Origin: Microbispora rosea
Lineage (GTDB): Bacteria; Actinomycetota; Actinomycetes; Streptosporangiales; Streptosporangiaceae
Direction: 5' to 3'
Length of the DNA stretch: 61,818 nt
Assembly: GCF_900156315.1 (NCBI RefSeq)
Contig: NZ_FTNI01000041.1
Span: 1 to 61,818 of the forward strand
Part shown: one piece after another, positions 1 to 8,145 of the stretch
Layout of the letters: every line of letters begins with the position of its first letter
How positions within the stretch are numbered: position 1 is the first letter of the stretch
Notes under the pieces: generated by a model
What the model saw: the letters and a program-made list of their open reading frames with translations, nothing else
The model's database searches: none
Told to the model about the DNA's origin: nothing
Made by a program: the position numbers and the translations under genes

Positions 1-608
1 ACGCCGTTGTAGACGGTCACGAACGCGTAGTCGCGGTCGCCGTCCTCATAGACGTCGTAGTCGTAGTGGGTGTACGCGGTCTTACCCACGTAGATGCCCC
101 ACGGAGTCTTGCCCTGGTAGTAGCCGGGGACGAAGACCCACTTGTCGAGGGTCGCCTTGTTGCTCTTGGTGTCGTACACGCAATGGCCGGCGGTCGCCAC
201 CAGGTTCTTGTACTGGCTCTGCACGGCGGTCGCCGAGCACCAGTGCGGCTTGTGGTCGGCACCGATGAAGAACACCTTGCCGGTGGTCTTCGGCAGGTTC
301 ACGTTCTTCGACGTGCCGGAGGAAGCCGACTTGTCACCGCTGGAGCCGACCACGCCGGCCTTGCTGTCCGCGGAGGCGCCACCCGAGGAGACGTGCTTGG
401 TGGGCAGCGTGGTCTCCACCGCGTACGGCGTCGCGTTGACCAGGTTGGCCTTGTTCTGGCCGTACCAGAAGGCGGCGACCTGCTTGGCAGCGAAGTTGGT
501 GCTGGCCAGGGTGTCGTGCGGAACGGAGTCCGCGTGGGCGGGGGCGGCGACGACGGCGGAGGCCAGGAGGCCGACCGCGATGCCGCCGAGGGTGAGGGTG
601 CGCTTCAA
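1..608 (-). CDS. Secreted trypsin-like serine protease (3' end cut by window edge)
   Basis: Reading the minus strand from a TTG at 608 gives an open frame of 202 codons that leaves the window. The TTG is preceded by GGGAG at good spacing. The first 26 residues form a signal peptide (MKRTLTLGG, hydrophobic core, then APAHA before the mature part). Around residues 122-145 the sequence HWCSATA followed by VATAGHCV carries the catalytic His of the chymotrypsin fold; DRDYAFV near residue 193 fits the catalytic Asp. The Ser motif would lie outside the window. The mature N-terminus up to about residue 100 is Ser/Gly-rich and may be a propeptide. Known members are exported extracellular proteases. 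The family assignment is firm from the His motif; the substrate is unknown. Confidence 0.85.
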   Translation of the reverse strand, partial: MKRTLTLGGIAVGLLASAVVAAPAHADSVPHDTLASTNFAAKQVAAFWYGQNKANLVNATPYAVETTLPTKHVSSGGASADSKAGVVGSSGDKSASSGTSKNVNLPKTTGKVFFIGADHKPHWCSATAVQSQYKNLVATAGHCVYDTKSNKATLDKWVFVPGYYQGKTPWGIYVGKTAYTHYDYDVYEDGDRDYAFVTVYNG

Positions 609-853
609 GTTACTACTCCCTGGTCTGATCGTCGGGCGCCACTGCGCCCCATCCGTCAGTAAAGGACGACTAAAAGCTATCTGAGGATTTGCTGGCAGTG
701 ACCGCCCCAGTGGTTTTCCGTCTGATCACCGCGTCAGGATCGCGATCGTCGCCGCCGCCCGCACCCTCTCCGCGGCCGCCACGTTTTCGCTGATCACATG
801 GGCCGCCATACGCGACCCCGTCACAAACCGTCACTGATCGACACAAGCCCTGT

Positions 854-871
854 GTGTGATGTAAATCACAC
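854..871. promoter_or_regulatory. CRP/GlxR-type operator upstream of the protease gene
   Basis: The sequence TGTGATGTAAATCACA is a perfect TGTGA-N6-TCACA palindrome, extended by one G/C pair on each side. This is the consensus of CRP-family cAMP regulators (E. coli CRP, corynebacterial GlxR, streptomycete Crp). It lies about 247 bp upstream of the protease start at 608 and just behind the convergent-side end of the tetR-family gene at 905. The rest of the 609-904 gap shows no gene; it probably carries the protease promoter and leader. Confidence 0.6.
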
Positions 872-904
872 TCCTTCGATGGAACGGGATCACCGTCGAT
901 CACG

Positions 905-1603
905 TCAAACTCGGCCCGACTGACCCGGCCGCCGCCACCGCCAGTTCAGCTCGCCCGGCTCCGGAGCCGGGCCGGGGAGAGCGTCCGCGCCGGTCCCGGT
1001 CACACCGGCTCCCGCGACACCGGCTCCGGCAACACCGGCGAGCACCATCGCCAGGAAGCGCCGCCGCAGCTCGCGCGTGCGCTCCGCGTCGGGCACGCGT
1101 ACGGCGGCGCACCCCTCCAGCACGAGACCGATGTCGTCTACGACCAGGTCACGGCGCAATAGTCCGGCCGCGTAGGCCCGCTCCACCAGCCGGCCCATCA
1201 GCTCGGCGGCCCGCCGCGCGTCACGCCCCATCTCCTCGGTCGGCGTGAAGGTGCCGGCGAGGTGGACCGTGAGCGAGTGCACGTCGGCGTCGACGATCCG
1301 TTCGAGGAAGACGACGAGCGCCTTCCACGCGTCCGGCTCGGCCTCGACCGCTTCCGCCTCCTCGATCCAGCGGCGCAGGCCGTCGTGGCACAGCCTGCGC
1401 AGCAGGTCCTCCTTGCCGGGATATCTCCGATAGAGCGCGCTCATTCCGACCCCGGCCCGCTCCGCGACGGCCGCCACCGGCGCCTTGGGATCGGCCAGGA
1501 AGACCTCCCTGGCGGCGTCGAGGATGGCGGCGTCGTTGCGCGCGGCCCGGCCCCGCCGTCCGGCGAGGCCGGCGGAACCGCTGTCGTCCGTCTGCTTCGG
1601 CAT
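905..1603 (-). CDS. TetR-family transcriptional repressor
   Basis: This 232-residue protein starts at the ATG at 1603 (MPKQTDDSG). Residues about 22-70 form the TetR DNA-binding domain: AAILDAAREVFL, then the helix-turn-helix AAVAERAGVGMSALYRRYP. The rest is a ligand-binding domain with a low-complexity GAGVAG stretch near the C-terminus. It is divergent from the DinB/maleylpyruvate-isomerase-like gene at 1700, and the 96-bp gap holds two copies of an inverted repeat. The arrangement suggests that it represses itself and its neighbour. The ligand cannot be deduced. Confidence 0.9.
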   Translation of the reverse strand: MPKQTDDSGSAGLAGRRGRAARNDAAILDAAREVFLADPKAPVAAVAERAGVGMSALYRRYPGKEDLLRRLCHDGLRRWIEEAEAVEAEPDAWKALVVFLERIVDADVHSLTVHLAGTFTPTEEMGRDARRAAELMGRLVERAYAAGLLRRDLVVDDIGLVLEGCAAVRVPDAERTRELRRRFLAMVLAGVAGAGVAGAGVTGTGADALPGPAPEPGELNWRWRRPGQSGRV

Positions 1604-1619
1604 GCGGCCACAGTAGCAG

Positions 1620-1680
1620 TGGAACAGAGCATTCCGTTCTGCTATAGTGGTGAGCAACGGAACAGAACATTCCGTTCTAA
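1620..1680. promoter_or_regulatory. Two-copy TetR operator in divergent promoter
   Basis: Two near-identical blocks lie at 1621-1640 and 1660-1679. The second reads ACGGAACAGAACATTCCGT, an inverted repeat ACGGAA-N7-TTCCGT, overlapping AGAAC-N5-GTTCT. The first copy differs by A to G at one position. A TATAGT at 1643-1648 between them is a good -10 hexamer for the plus-strand gene, so the two operators flank it. This explains autoregulation by the TetR protein encoded at 905-1603. Confidence 0.7.
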
Positions 1681-1699
1681 TGAGGAAGAGGGGCATCCC

Positions 1700-2290
1700 A
1701 TGAACGAGACCACGACGGCGAGCTGGCGGACCCTGCTGACCCAGGCGCACGACGCGTTGCGCGACGCCGTCGCGGGCGTCGGCGGCGAGGCGTGGGACGC
1801 CCCGACCCCGTGCGAGAAGTGGTCGGTCACCCAGGTGCTGCAGCACGCGACCGGGGACCAGACGGCCTTCACCGCCGCGATCACCGGTGGGCCGTGGCCC
1901 TCGGAGGACCCGTTCTCGCCCTCCGGCCGTATCGAGGGCGACCCCGCGGCTCACCTGGCCGTCGCGCTGGACGCCTCGGCCCGCGCTTGGGCGACCGTGG
2001 ACGACGACGCCGAGCAGGTGCCGGTGCCGCTCCCCCAGGGCCCCATGCCGGCGTGGCTCGCGGCCGGCGCGTGTGCGCTGGACGCGGCGGTGCACGCCTG
2101 GGACATCGCCGTGGCCACGGGGCAGCCCTCGCCGCTCACCCCGGAGATGGCCCTGCCCCTGATGGAGGTCGCCTCCCGGATCGTCGAACCGCTCCGGGCC
2201 TACGGCGCGTACGCTCCCGCGCTGGAGACCGGCGACGACGCCGACGCGGTGGCCGTGCTGCTGGCCTACCTCGGCCGCCGGCCGATGTGA
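1700..2290 (+). CDS. TIGR03086/maleylpyruvate isomerase-like (DinB-fold) protein
   Basis: 196 residues from an ATG preceded by a GAGGAAGAGG ribosome site. The N-terminal PTPCEKWSVTQVLQHA and the later ACALDAAVHAWDIAVATG are hallmark segments of the actinobacterial TIGR03086/mycothiol-dependent maleylpyruvate isomerase N-domain family, a four-helix DinB fold. Histidines of these segments (HAT, HAWD) could bind metal. Divergent from the TetR gene and probably its target. The substrate is unknown; proteins of this type are often thiol- (mycothiol-) dependent enzymes or metal-dependent hydrolases. Confidence 0.75.
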   Translation: MNETTTASWRTLLTQAHDALRDAVAGVGGEAWDAPTPCEKWSVTQVLQHATGDQTAFTAAITGGPWPSEDPFSPSGRIEGDPAAHLAVALDASARAWATVDDDAEQVPVPLPQGPMPAWLAAGACALDAAVHAWDIAVATGQPSPLTPEMALPLMEVASRIVEPLRAYGAYAPALETGDDADAVAVLLAYLGRRPM

Positions 2291-2295
2291 ACCGT

Positions 2296-3147
2296 CTAGG
2301 TCGCCGCGGCCCGCTGCTCGGCGATGCGGGCGAAGTCCTCGACGCCCAACTGCTCCCCGCGGGCCGAGGGGTCGACCCCGGCCCCGAGCAGGGCCTTCTC
2401 GGCGGCGGCCGCCGTGCCGGCCCAGGAGGCGAGCGCGGCCCGCAGCGTCTTGCGGCGCTGCGCGAACGCCGCGTCGACGGCGGCGAACACCTCTTCGCGG
2501 GTCGCCGTCGTCGCCGGCGGCTCCCGCCGTACGAACGAGACCAGGCCGGAGTCGACGTTCGGCGCGGGCCAGAAGACGTTGCGCCCGACCGGACCGGCCC
2601 GGCGCACCTCGGCATACCAGGCGGCCTTCACCGAGGGAACGCCGTAGATGCGCGACCCCGGCGTGGCGGCGAGCCGGTCGGCGACCTCCGACTGCACCAT
2701 CACCAGCCCGCGCCGCAGCGACGGCAGCACCTCCAGCAGGTGCAGCACGACCGGCACGGACACGTTGTAGGGCAGGTTCGCGACCAGCGCGGTCGGCTCG
2801 GTCCCGAGCTCGGCGGGCCCGACCTTGAGGGCGTCGGCGTGCACCACGGTCAACCGGCCGGCCACCTCGGGAGCCCGCTCGGTCACCGTCAGCGGCAACT
2901 GCTCCGCCAGCACCGGGTCGATCTCCACGGCGACGACCTCGGCGACCTCCGGGAGCAGGGCCAGGGTGAGCGAGCCCAGCCCCGGCCCGACCTCGATCGC
3001 CACGTCGTGCGGTTCGACCCCGGCGAGCCGGACGATCCGGCGGACGGTGCCGCCGTCGATCACGAAGTTCTGCCCCAGCTTCTTCGTCGGCCGGATGTTC
3101 AGCTTCTCCGCGAGCGCACGCACTTCGACCGGCCCGAGCAGACTCAT
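2296..3147 (-). CDS. rsmA: 16S rRNA dimethyladenosine transferase (A1518/A1519)
   Basis: 283 residues, normal length for RsmA/KsgA. PTKKLGQNFV near residue 20, the SAM-binding EVGPGLGSLT near 52-61 and the catalytic NLPYNV near 124 identify the family. It dimethylates two adjacent adenines in the 3' hairpin of 16S rRNA during 30S maturation. It follows tatD and metG on the same strand (20 bp to tatD). In mycobacteria the order metG-tatD-rpfB-ksgA is usual; no rpfB lies between tatD and rsmA here. Confidence 0.97.
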   Translation of the reverse strand: MSLLGPVEVRALAEKLNIRPTKKLGQNFVIDGGTVRRIVRLAGVEPHDVAIEVGPGLGSLTLALLPEVAEVVAVEIDPVLAEQLPLTVTERAPEVAGRLTVVHADALKVGPAELGTEPTALVANLPYNVSVPVVLHLLEVLPSLRRGLVMVQSEVADRLAATPGSRIYGVPSVKAAWYAEVRRAGPVGRNVFWPAPNVDSGLVSFVRREPPATTATREEVFAAVDAAFAQRRKTLRAALASWAGTAAAAEKALLGAGVDPSARGEQLGVEDFARIAEQRAAAT

Positions 3148-3166
3148 GTCTCCAGTGTCTCCCGCG

Positions 3167-4024
3167 CTACCAGGCGCCGAAGACGGTCTCGCCGTTGACC
3201 GTGATCCGGGCGGCGAGATCGGCGAGGTCCATGCCCTTGACCTCCGCGAGGCAGCGGAGCGTGAGCGGGATCAGGTAGGGCGCGTTGGGCTTGCCCCGGT
3301 GCGGCGTCGGCGGCAGGTAGGGCGCGTCGGTCTCGACCAGCATCAGCTCGGGCGGGGCGACCGCCGCCGCCTCGCGCAGATATCCGGCGTTCTTGTACGT
3401 CACCGGGCCGGAGAACGACATGAAGTAACCGGCGTCCACACACCGCTTGGCCATCTCGGCGTCGCCCGAGAAGCTGTGGAAGACGACCACGTCGGGAGCC
3501 CCCTGGTCGGCGAGCACGGCGAGCACGTCGTCGTGCGCGTCGCGGTCGTGGATGACCAGGGCCTTGCCGGTCCGCTTGGCGATCTCGATGTGCGCGCGGA
3601 AGCTGGCGTGCTGGTCGTCCTTCGACGCCCAGTCGCGGAAGTAGTCGAGCCCGGTCTCCCCCACCGCCCGCACCTGCGGCCGCCGTGCGAGGTCCTCGAT
3701 CTCGGCGAGGACCTCGGGCGTGGAGGCGTGCGCCTCGTTGGGGTGGATGGCCACGGCCGCGTAGACGTCCCGGTGCCCGCCGGCCACCTCGGCGTTCCAC
3801 CGGGACGACGGCAGGTCGTATCCGACGGTCACCAGCCGCGTCACGCCGACCGACTTCGCCTCGGCGAGGATCGACTCGACGCTCGCCCCGGCCGCCTGGG
3901 CCGCCAGCGCGACGGGATCGCCCGAGGACGCCTGCCGGTTGCCGACCATGATGTCCAGGTGGCAGTGGCTGTCGAACACCTCCGCCGGCAGCGCCTCGGG
4001 CGGCGCGGGACGCTCACGCGACAT
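3167..4024 (-). CDS. tatD: TatD-family metal-dependent hydrolase
   Basis: 285 residues from the ATG at 4024, which follows the metG stop by 2 bp. Metal-binding motifs of the TIM-barrel family are in place: DSHCHLD near residue 18, GETGLDY in the middle, VIHDRDAH, FHSFSG and the C-terminal VETDAPYLPP. TatD proteins are Mg-dependent 3'-5' deoxyribonucleases linked to DNA repair or quality control. Probably co-transcribed with metG and rsmA. Confidence 0.95.
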   Translation of the reverse strand: MSRERPAPPEALPAEVFDSHCHLDIMVGNRQASSGDPVALAAQAAGASVESILAEAKSVGVTRLVTVGYDLPSSRWNAEVAGGHRDVYAAVAIHPNEAHASTPEVLAEIEDLARRPQVRAVGETGLDYFRDWASKDDQHASFRAHIEIAKRTGKALVIHDRDAHDDVLAVLADQGAPDVVVFHSFSGDAEMAKRCVDAGYFMSFSGPVTYKNAGYLREAAAVAPPELMLVETDAPYLPPTPHRGKPNAPYLIPLTLRCLAEVKGMDLADLAARITVNGETVFGAW

Positions 4025-4026
4025 GG

Positions 4027-5613
4027 TCAGGCGTTCTCCAGCCGCGGGAAGAGGATCTCGCCCTTGACGACCTGCGCCCCGGCGGGCAGCCGGCCCCAGG
4101 TGGCGAGGTCGGCGATCCGCTGGTCCGCGAGCGCGCCCAGGTGCGGCTCCGCCCCGAGGGACGCCCACAGCTTCTCGGCGGTGGTCGGCATGATCGGGTG
4201 GAGCAGGACCGCGATCGCGCGCAGCGACTCGGCCGCGGTGTAGAGGATCGTGGCGAGCCGCGCCTGTCCCTCCGCCGAGTCGTCCTTGGCCACCTTCCAC
4301 GGCGCCTGCTCGCTCAGGTAGCCGTTGACCTGCTTGACGAAGTCGAAGATGGCGCCGATGCCGCCGGCGAAGTCCAGGTTGTCACCGATCAAGGTGTCGG
4401 CCTGGGCCACCGCCGCGGCCAGGCCGTCCGCGATCGCCTGCTCGGCCGGGCCCGCGTCCTTCGCCTCCGGCAGCACCCCGTCGAAGTACTTGCCGATCAT
4501 CGCCGCGACCCGGGACGCCAGGTTGCCGAAGTCGTTGGCGAGCTCGGAGGTGTAACGGGCGGAGAAGTCCTCCCAGGAGAACGAGCCGTCCTGGCCGAAC
4601 GGGATCGCCCGCAGGAAGTAGTAGCGGTAGGCGTCCACGCCGAAGTGGCTCGTGAGGTCGCGCGGCGAGATGCCGGTGAGGTTGGACTTGCTCATCTTCT
4701 CGCCGCTGACCAGAAGCCAGCCGTTGGCGAAGATCTTGCGCGGCAGCGGCAGGTTGTTGGCCATCAGCATGGCCGGCCAGATCGCCGCGTGGAACCGGAG
4801 GATGTCCTTGCCGACCAGGTGGACGTTCGCCGGCCAGGTGGCGTCGAACTTCGCCTGGTCCGAGCCGTACCCGACGGCCGTGGCGTAGTTGAGCAGCGCG
4901 TCGATCCACACGTAGATGACGTGCTTGGAATCCCAGGGGACCGGGACGCCCCAGTCGAAGGTCGACCGCGAGATCGACAGGTCCTGCAGGCCCTGCTTCA
5001 CCAGCTGCACGATCTCGTTGCGCGCCGAGGCCGGCTGGATGAAGTCGGGGTTCTGCTCGTAGTGCTCCAACAGGCGCGGGCCGTACGCGGAGAGCCGGAA
5101 GAAGTAGTTCTCCTCCCTCAGCCACTCGACCGGGCGCTTGTGGATCGGGCAGAGGTCGCCCTCCAGCAGGTCGCCGGGAGACTTGTACTCCTCGCACCCG
5201 ATGCAGTAGGGGCCCTCGTACTCGCCCTTGTAGATCTCGCCCTTGTCGTACAGGTCCTGCACGAACTCCTGCACGCGGTCGGTGTGGCGCGGCTCGGTGG
5301 TGCGGATGAAGTCGTCGTTGGCGATCTGCAGGTGCTCCCAGAGCGGCTTCCAGGCCTCCTCGACGAGCTTGTCGCACCACTCCTGCGGTGAGACGCCGTT
5401 CGCCTCGGCCGTACGCATGATCTTCTGACCGTGCTCGTCCGTGCCCGTGAGGTACCACACCTTCTCGCCGCGCTGACGGTGCCAGCGGGTGAGCACGTCG
5501 CCCGCGACGGTCGTGTAGGCGTGGCCCAGGTGCGGGGCGTCGTTGACGTAGTAAATCGGCGTCGTCACGTAGAACGCCGACTCCCCGGATGCAGTCGTAC
5601 CTGTAGCCGCCAT
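4027..5613 (-). CDS. metG: Methionyl-tRNA synthetase
   Basis: 528 residues. The class I signatures are HLGH at residues 28-31 and KMSKS near residue 310. A single zinc knuckle (CIGC followed by CPIH) lies in the connective peptide. It charges tRNA-Met. There is no C-terminal tRNA-binding (EMAP-like) extension, as usual for the short actinobacterial form. The start MAATGTTASG was chosen because the catalytic fold begins at FYVTTPIYY. First gene of the metG-tatD-rsmA transcript. Confidence 0.98.
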   Translation of the reverse strand: MAATGTTASGESAFYVTTPIYYVNDAPHLGHAYTTVAGDVLTRWHRQRGEKVWYLTGTDEHGQKIMRTAEANGVSPQEWCDKLVEEAWKPLWEHLQIANDDFIRTTEPRHTDRVQEFVQDLYDKGEIYKGEYEGPYCIGCEEYKSPGDLLEGDLCPIHKRPVEWLREENYFFRLSAYGPRLLEHYEQNPDFIQPASARNEIVQLVKQGLQDLSISRSTFDWGVPVPWDSKHVIYVWIDALLNYATAVGYGSDQAKFDATWPANVHLVGKDILRFHAAIWPAMLMANNLPLPRKIFANGWLLVSGEKMSKSNLTGISPRDLTSHFGVDAYRYYFLRAIPFGQDGSFSWEDFSARYTSELANDFGNLASRVAAMIGKYFDGVLPEAKDAGPAEQAIADGLAAAVAQADTLIGDNLDFAGGIGAIFDFVKQVNGYLSEQAPWKVAKDDSAEGQARLATILYTAAESLRAIAVLLHPIMPTTAEKLWASLGAEPHLGALADQRIADLATWGRLPAGAQVVKGEILFPRLENA

Positions 5614-5697
5614 GTGCGAATCCTATCGGCCCCGGGGAGATGACTCCTCGGGTTAAAACGCCGCGCGCCGCGGACGCGGGCGACGTCTCCGGGAAGG

Positions 5698-6381
5698 TCA
5701 GCCCGCACGGCGGACGGCGGCCGGAGTCGTGCCCAGCCGAGCACGCATCACCCGGGTGAGGTGTTCCCGGTGGGAGAAGCCGCAGCTGACCGCCACCTCG
5801 CCGATGGAGGAGTTCCCGGTGCGGAGCAGGCGGCATGCCCGCTGCAGGCGCAACCGCAGCAGGTACTGGTGCGGCGACTCGCCCGTACTGGCCTTGAACT
5901 GCCGGGTGAACTGGCTGACGCTCAATGAGGCCGCGGCGGCGAGATCCGCGACCGGCAGCGGTTCGGCGAGCCGCCGCTCCATCAGCTCCCTCACCCTGGT
6001 CATCCGCCGGGACGAAAGGCCGCTCGGGGTTCTGCGCCCCGGGCGCTCACGGCCCGCGCGATGCCGGTGCACGAGCTGGGCGGCGAGCATCCCGGTCAGG
6101 TGGTCCGCATAGGTGCGGGCTGGGGGCTCCCAACGCCGCACGACACCGTGCAGCGCGAGCATGAGCTGCTCGACCAGCGGGTCCTTGGCGCCCAGCTCCT
6201 CACGCAGCTCCACCGGCCGGCCGTCGTTGGCCTCACGCAACGCCTCATCCGTGAGGTACGCGTGGACCGTGTCGAGCCCGCCCCCGAGCTCCACCGACAG
6301 ACTGCGGCCGGCCGGGTGGAGGAAGAGCCCCCCGGCCGGAACCTTCCGGGAATACCAGGACCTCGTCGAAGTGCCGGTCAC
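5698..6381 (-). CDS. AraC-family regulator, probably truncated at the N-terminus
   Basis: 227 residues from a GTG at 6381. The C-terminal ~100 residues hold the two-helix-turn-helix AraC domain (LAAAASLSVSQFTRQFK and the second motif VAVSCGFSHREHLTRVMR). The N-terminal half is a cupin-type sensor domain but starts abruptly inside it (PAGGLFLHPAGRS); about 50-60 residues usually present are absent. Directly upstream, on the other strand, lies the 3' end of another gene lacking its 5' part. A deletion that removed both starts is the simplest reading. It may be inactive. Confidence 0.7.
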   Translation of the reverse strand: MTGTSTRSWYSRKVPAGGLFLHPAGRSLSVELGGGLDTVHAYLTDEALREANDGRPVELREELGAKDPLVEQLMLALHGVVRRWEPPARTYADHLTGMLAAQLVHRHRAGRERPGRRTPSGLSSRRMTRVRELMERRLAEPLPVADLAAAASLSVSQFTRQFKASTGESPHQYLLRLRLQRACRLLRTGNSSIGEVAVSCGFSHREHLTRVMRARLGTTPAAVRRAG

Positions 6382-6535
6382 CGTCGCTCCGGCGGGCTAC
6401 GACCTGGTCACCTGGGCCCAGGACGTCTACGCCGACGTCGCGGTCGACGGCGACGACGCCGGGGAGACCGACCTGACCCCGGTCAGGCTGGGCCACAGCG
6501 TCGCCTTCGACTGGGCGATCCGCGCGGCGCTCTAG
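6350..6535 (+). pseudogene. 3' remnant of an unidentified gene
   Basis: An open frame ending at 6535 reads VPVTVAPAGYDLVTWAQDV and continues to a tail HSVAFDWAIRAAL. It has coding character but no start or ribosome site, and its upstream part runs in the opposite strand of the truncated AraC gene. The stop overlaps the end of the convergent glycosyltransferase gene by 4 bp. I do not recognise the family. It is most simply the C-terminus of a gene whose 5' part was deleted together with the AraC 5' end. Confidence 0.4.
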
Positions 6536-7773
6536 GCCACGGACTCGCGGTCGGCGGTGGTCTCGGACTCGCGGCTGACGGCCTCGGCGGCCTCCTCGGC
6601 GGCGGACGCCGCAATGTCGACCGGGTTCTCCCGCGTACGGCGGATGCCGAGGATGCTGATGAACAGCGACGCGAAGATCGTCTGGAAGCTCATGACGAAC
6701 GCGGTCGCCGACGGCACGACGAGGCGCAGCGACTCGGCCGGGATCAGCTCGCCGAAGCCGCGGCCGCCCCAGTGGGCGAGCGAGGCCACCAGGCCGACGA
6801 GACCGGCCACGGCCAGGGCGCCACCCGCGAGCAGGCCCTTCTCCAGCGTGACGACGTCCACCAGCCTCCGGATGCGCCGGTCCTCGGGGAGGAAGCCCTC
6901 CTCGGCCGCGTACACCTTGGTGAACAACGCGAACAAGACGGCCTGGAAACCGCTGACCACCATCGCGGACGCGCCGACAAGCGTGTCGACGTCGAAGGCG
7001 AGCTTGCCGATGTAGACCGGGCCGAACGACAGCGCGGCCCCGGCGACGAGGCCGAGGCTCATCAGCACCAGGCCCGGGATGAAGAACAGCCAGCGCGGGC
7101 TGTAAAGCAGCAGGAAGCGCAGGTGACGCCAGCCGTCCCGCCAGGAGCGCAGGTGCGGCGGGCGGGAGCGGCCGTCGGGCGACAGGGTGGTGGGCACCTC
7201 GCGGACGTCGAGCCCCTGCAGGGTCGCCTTCACGACCATCTCGGACGCGAACTCCATGCCACCGGTCTGGAGTCCCAGCCGCAGGATCGAGTCGCGGCGG
7301 AAGCCGCGCAGTCCACAGTGGAAGTCGCCGATCGCGCTGGGGAAGAACAGCCGGCCGATGAACGACAGGACCGGGTTGCCCAGGTAGCGGTGGAGCGGGG
7401 GCATGGCCCCCGGTGCGATGCCGCCGCGGAACCGGTTGCCCATGACCAGCTCGGCGCCGTCCCGGAGCTGCTCGACGAAGGGCATCAGGCTCGTGAAGTC
7501 GTAGGAGTCGTCGGCATCGCCCATGATGACGTACTTGCCGCGAGCGGCCCGGATGCCGCCGATCAGGGCGTTGCCGTAACCCTTCTCGTCAATATGGACA
7601 ACCCGGGCGCCCGCATCGCGGGCCAGCTGTTGCGAGCCGTCGGTGCTGCCGTTGTCGGCGATCACCACCTCGCCGTCGATCCCGTTCTCGCGCATGCAGG
7701 TGAGAGCCTTGCGAACACAGATCTCAACGGTCTCGGCCTCATTGAGGCATGGCATGACAACGGTAAGTTCCAC
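6532..7773 (-). CDS. Family 2 glycosyltransferase with membrane domain (polyprenol-phosphate sugar synthase type)
   Basis: 413 residues. The first ~230 form a GT2 domain: VVMPCLNEAETVE, VIADNGSTDGS and the nucleotide-sugar-binding GDADDSYDF. After residue ~235 come about four hydrophobic segments (for example LLYSPRWLFFIPGLVL). Such proteins transfer a sugar from UDP- or GDP-sugar to polyprenyl phosphate at the membrane, giving lipid-linked donors for GT-C enzymes. A GT-C transferase (8145) and a PMT (10592) lie nearby, so supply of a lipid-linked sugar for extracytoplasmic glycosylation is plausible. The sugar is not known. Confidence 0.85.
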   Translation of the reverse strand: MELTVVMPCLNEAETVEICVRKALTCMRENGIDGEVVIADNGSTDGSQQLARDAGARVVHIDEKGYGNALIGGIRAARGKYVIMGDADDSYDFTSLMPFVEQLRDGAELVMGNRFRGGIAPGAMPPLHRYLGNPVLSFIGRLFFPSAIGDFHCGLRGFRRDSILRLGLQTGGMEFASEMVVKATLQGLDVREVPTTLSPDGRSRPPHLRSWRDGWRHLRFLLLYSPRWLFFIPGLVLMSLGLVAGAALSFGPVYIGKLAFDVDTLVGASAMVVSGFQAVLFALFTKVYAAEEGFLPEDRRIRRLVDVVTLEKGLLAGGALAVAGLVGLVASLAHWGGRGFGELIPAESLRLVVPSATAFVMSFQTIFASLFISILGIRRTRENPVDIAASAAEEAAEAVSRESETTADRESVA

Positions 7774-7869
7774 GTCGCAACTCCTCGCATATGACGGCAG
7801 GACACCAATGATGCCCGCTTCCCCGTAGCGCCCGAGTCAAGTCCGTGAAACGGCTGGCATTCTGTAACC

Positions 7870-8145
7870 GTGACTCCACCCACCGCTGGAGCGGCGGGCT
7901 CCCCGCGTCGCCGGCCAAGCGGCGTCGCAGAGGACGAGCCCGGCCCGGAGAGTTCTCAGCGCGCCGGCCACGCCGGCGTGCGGGGTATGCCCGCAGGTGA
8001 CGTGCCGGAACTCCGCCCGGACGGCGCGGTCGTCCTTCGTCACACGCCCGCGGCTGTCCCATGGAAGGCATCGGCGAAACTCGAGGGGAGGAAGCGCGGA
8101 CTCACCCGCCGGTTGAAGCAGGCGGTCGAATCCGCGCGACTTTGA
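7870..8145 (+). CDS. Possible small basic protein coupled to the next gene
   Basis: A 91-codon frame from GTG at 7870 ends in a TGA (8143-8145) that overlaps the ATG (8145) of the GT-C gene, a typical translational-coupling arrangement. The C-terminus (KRGLTRRLKQAVESA) looks like a basic helix. Third-position GC is only moderate and no strong ribosome site precedes the GTG. No family is recognised. It may be a real leader gene or only an open stretch in the 5' region. Confidence 0.35.
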   Translation: MTPPTAGAAGSPRRRPSGVAEDEPGPESSQRAGHAGVRGMPAGDVPELRPDGAVVLRHTPAAVPWKASAKLEGRKRGLTRRLKQAVESARL

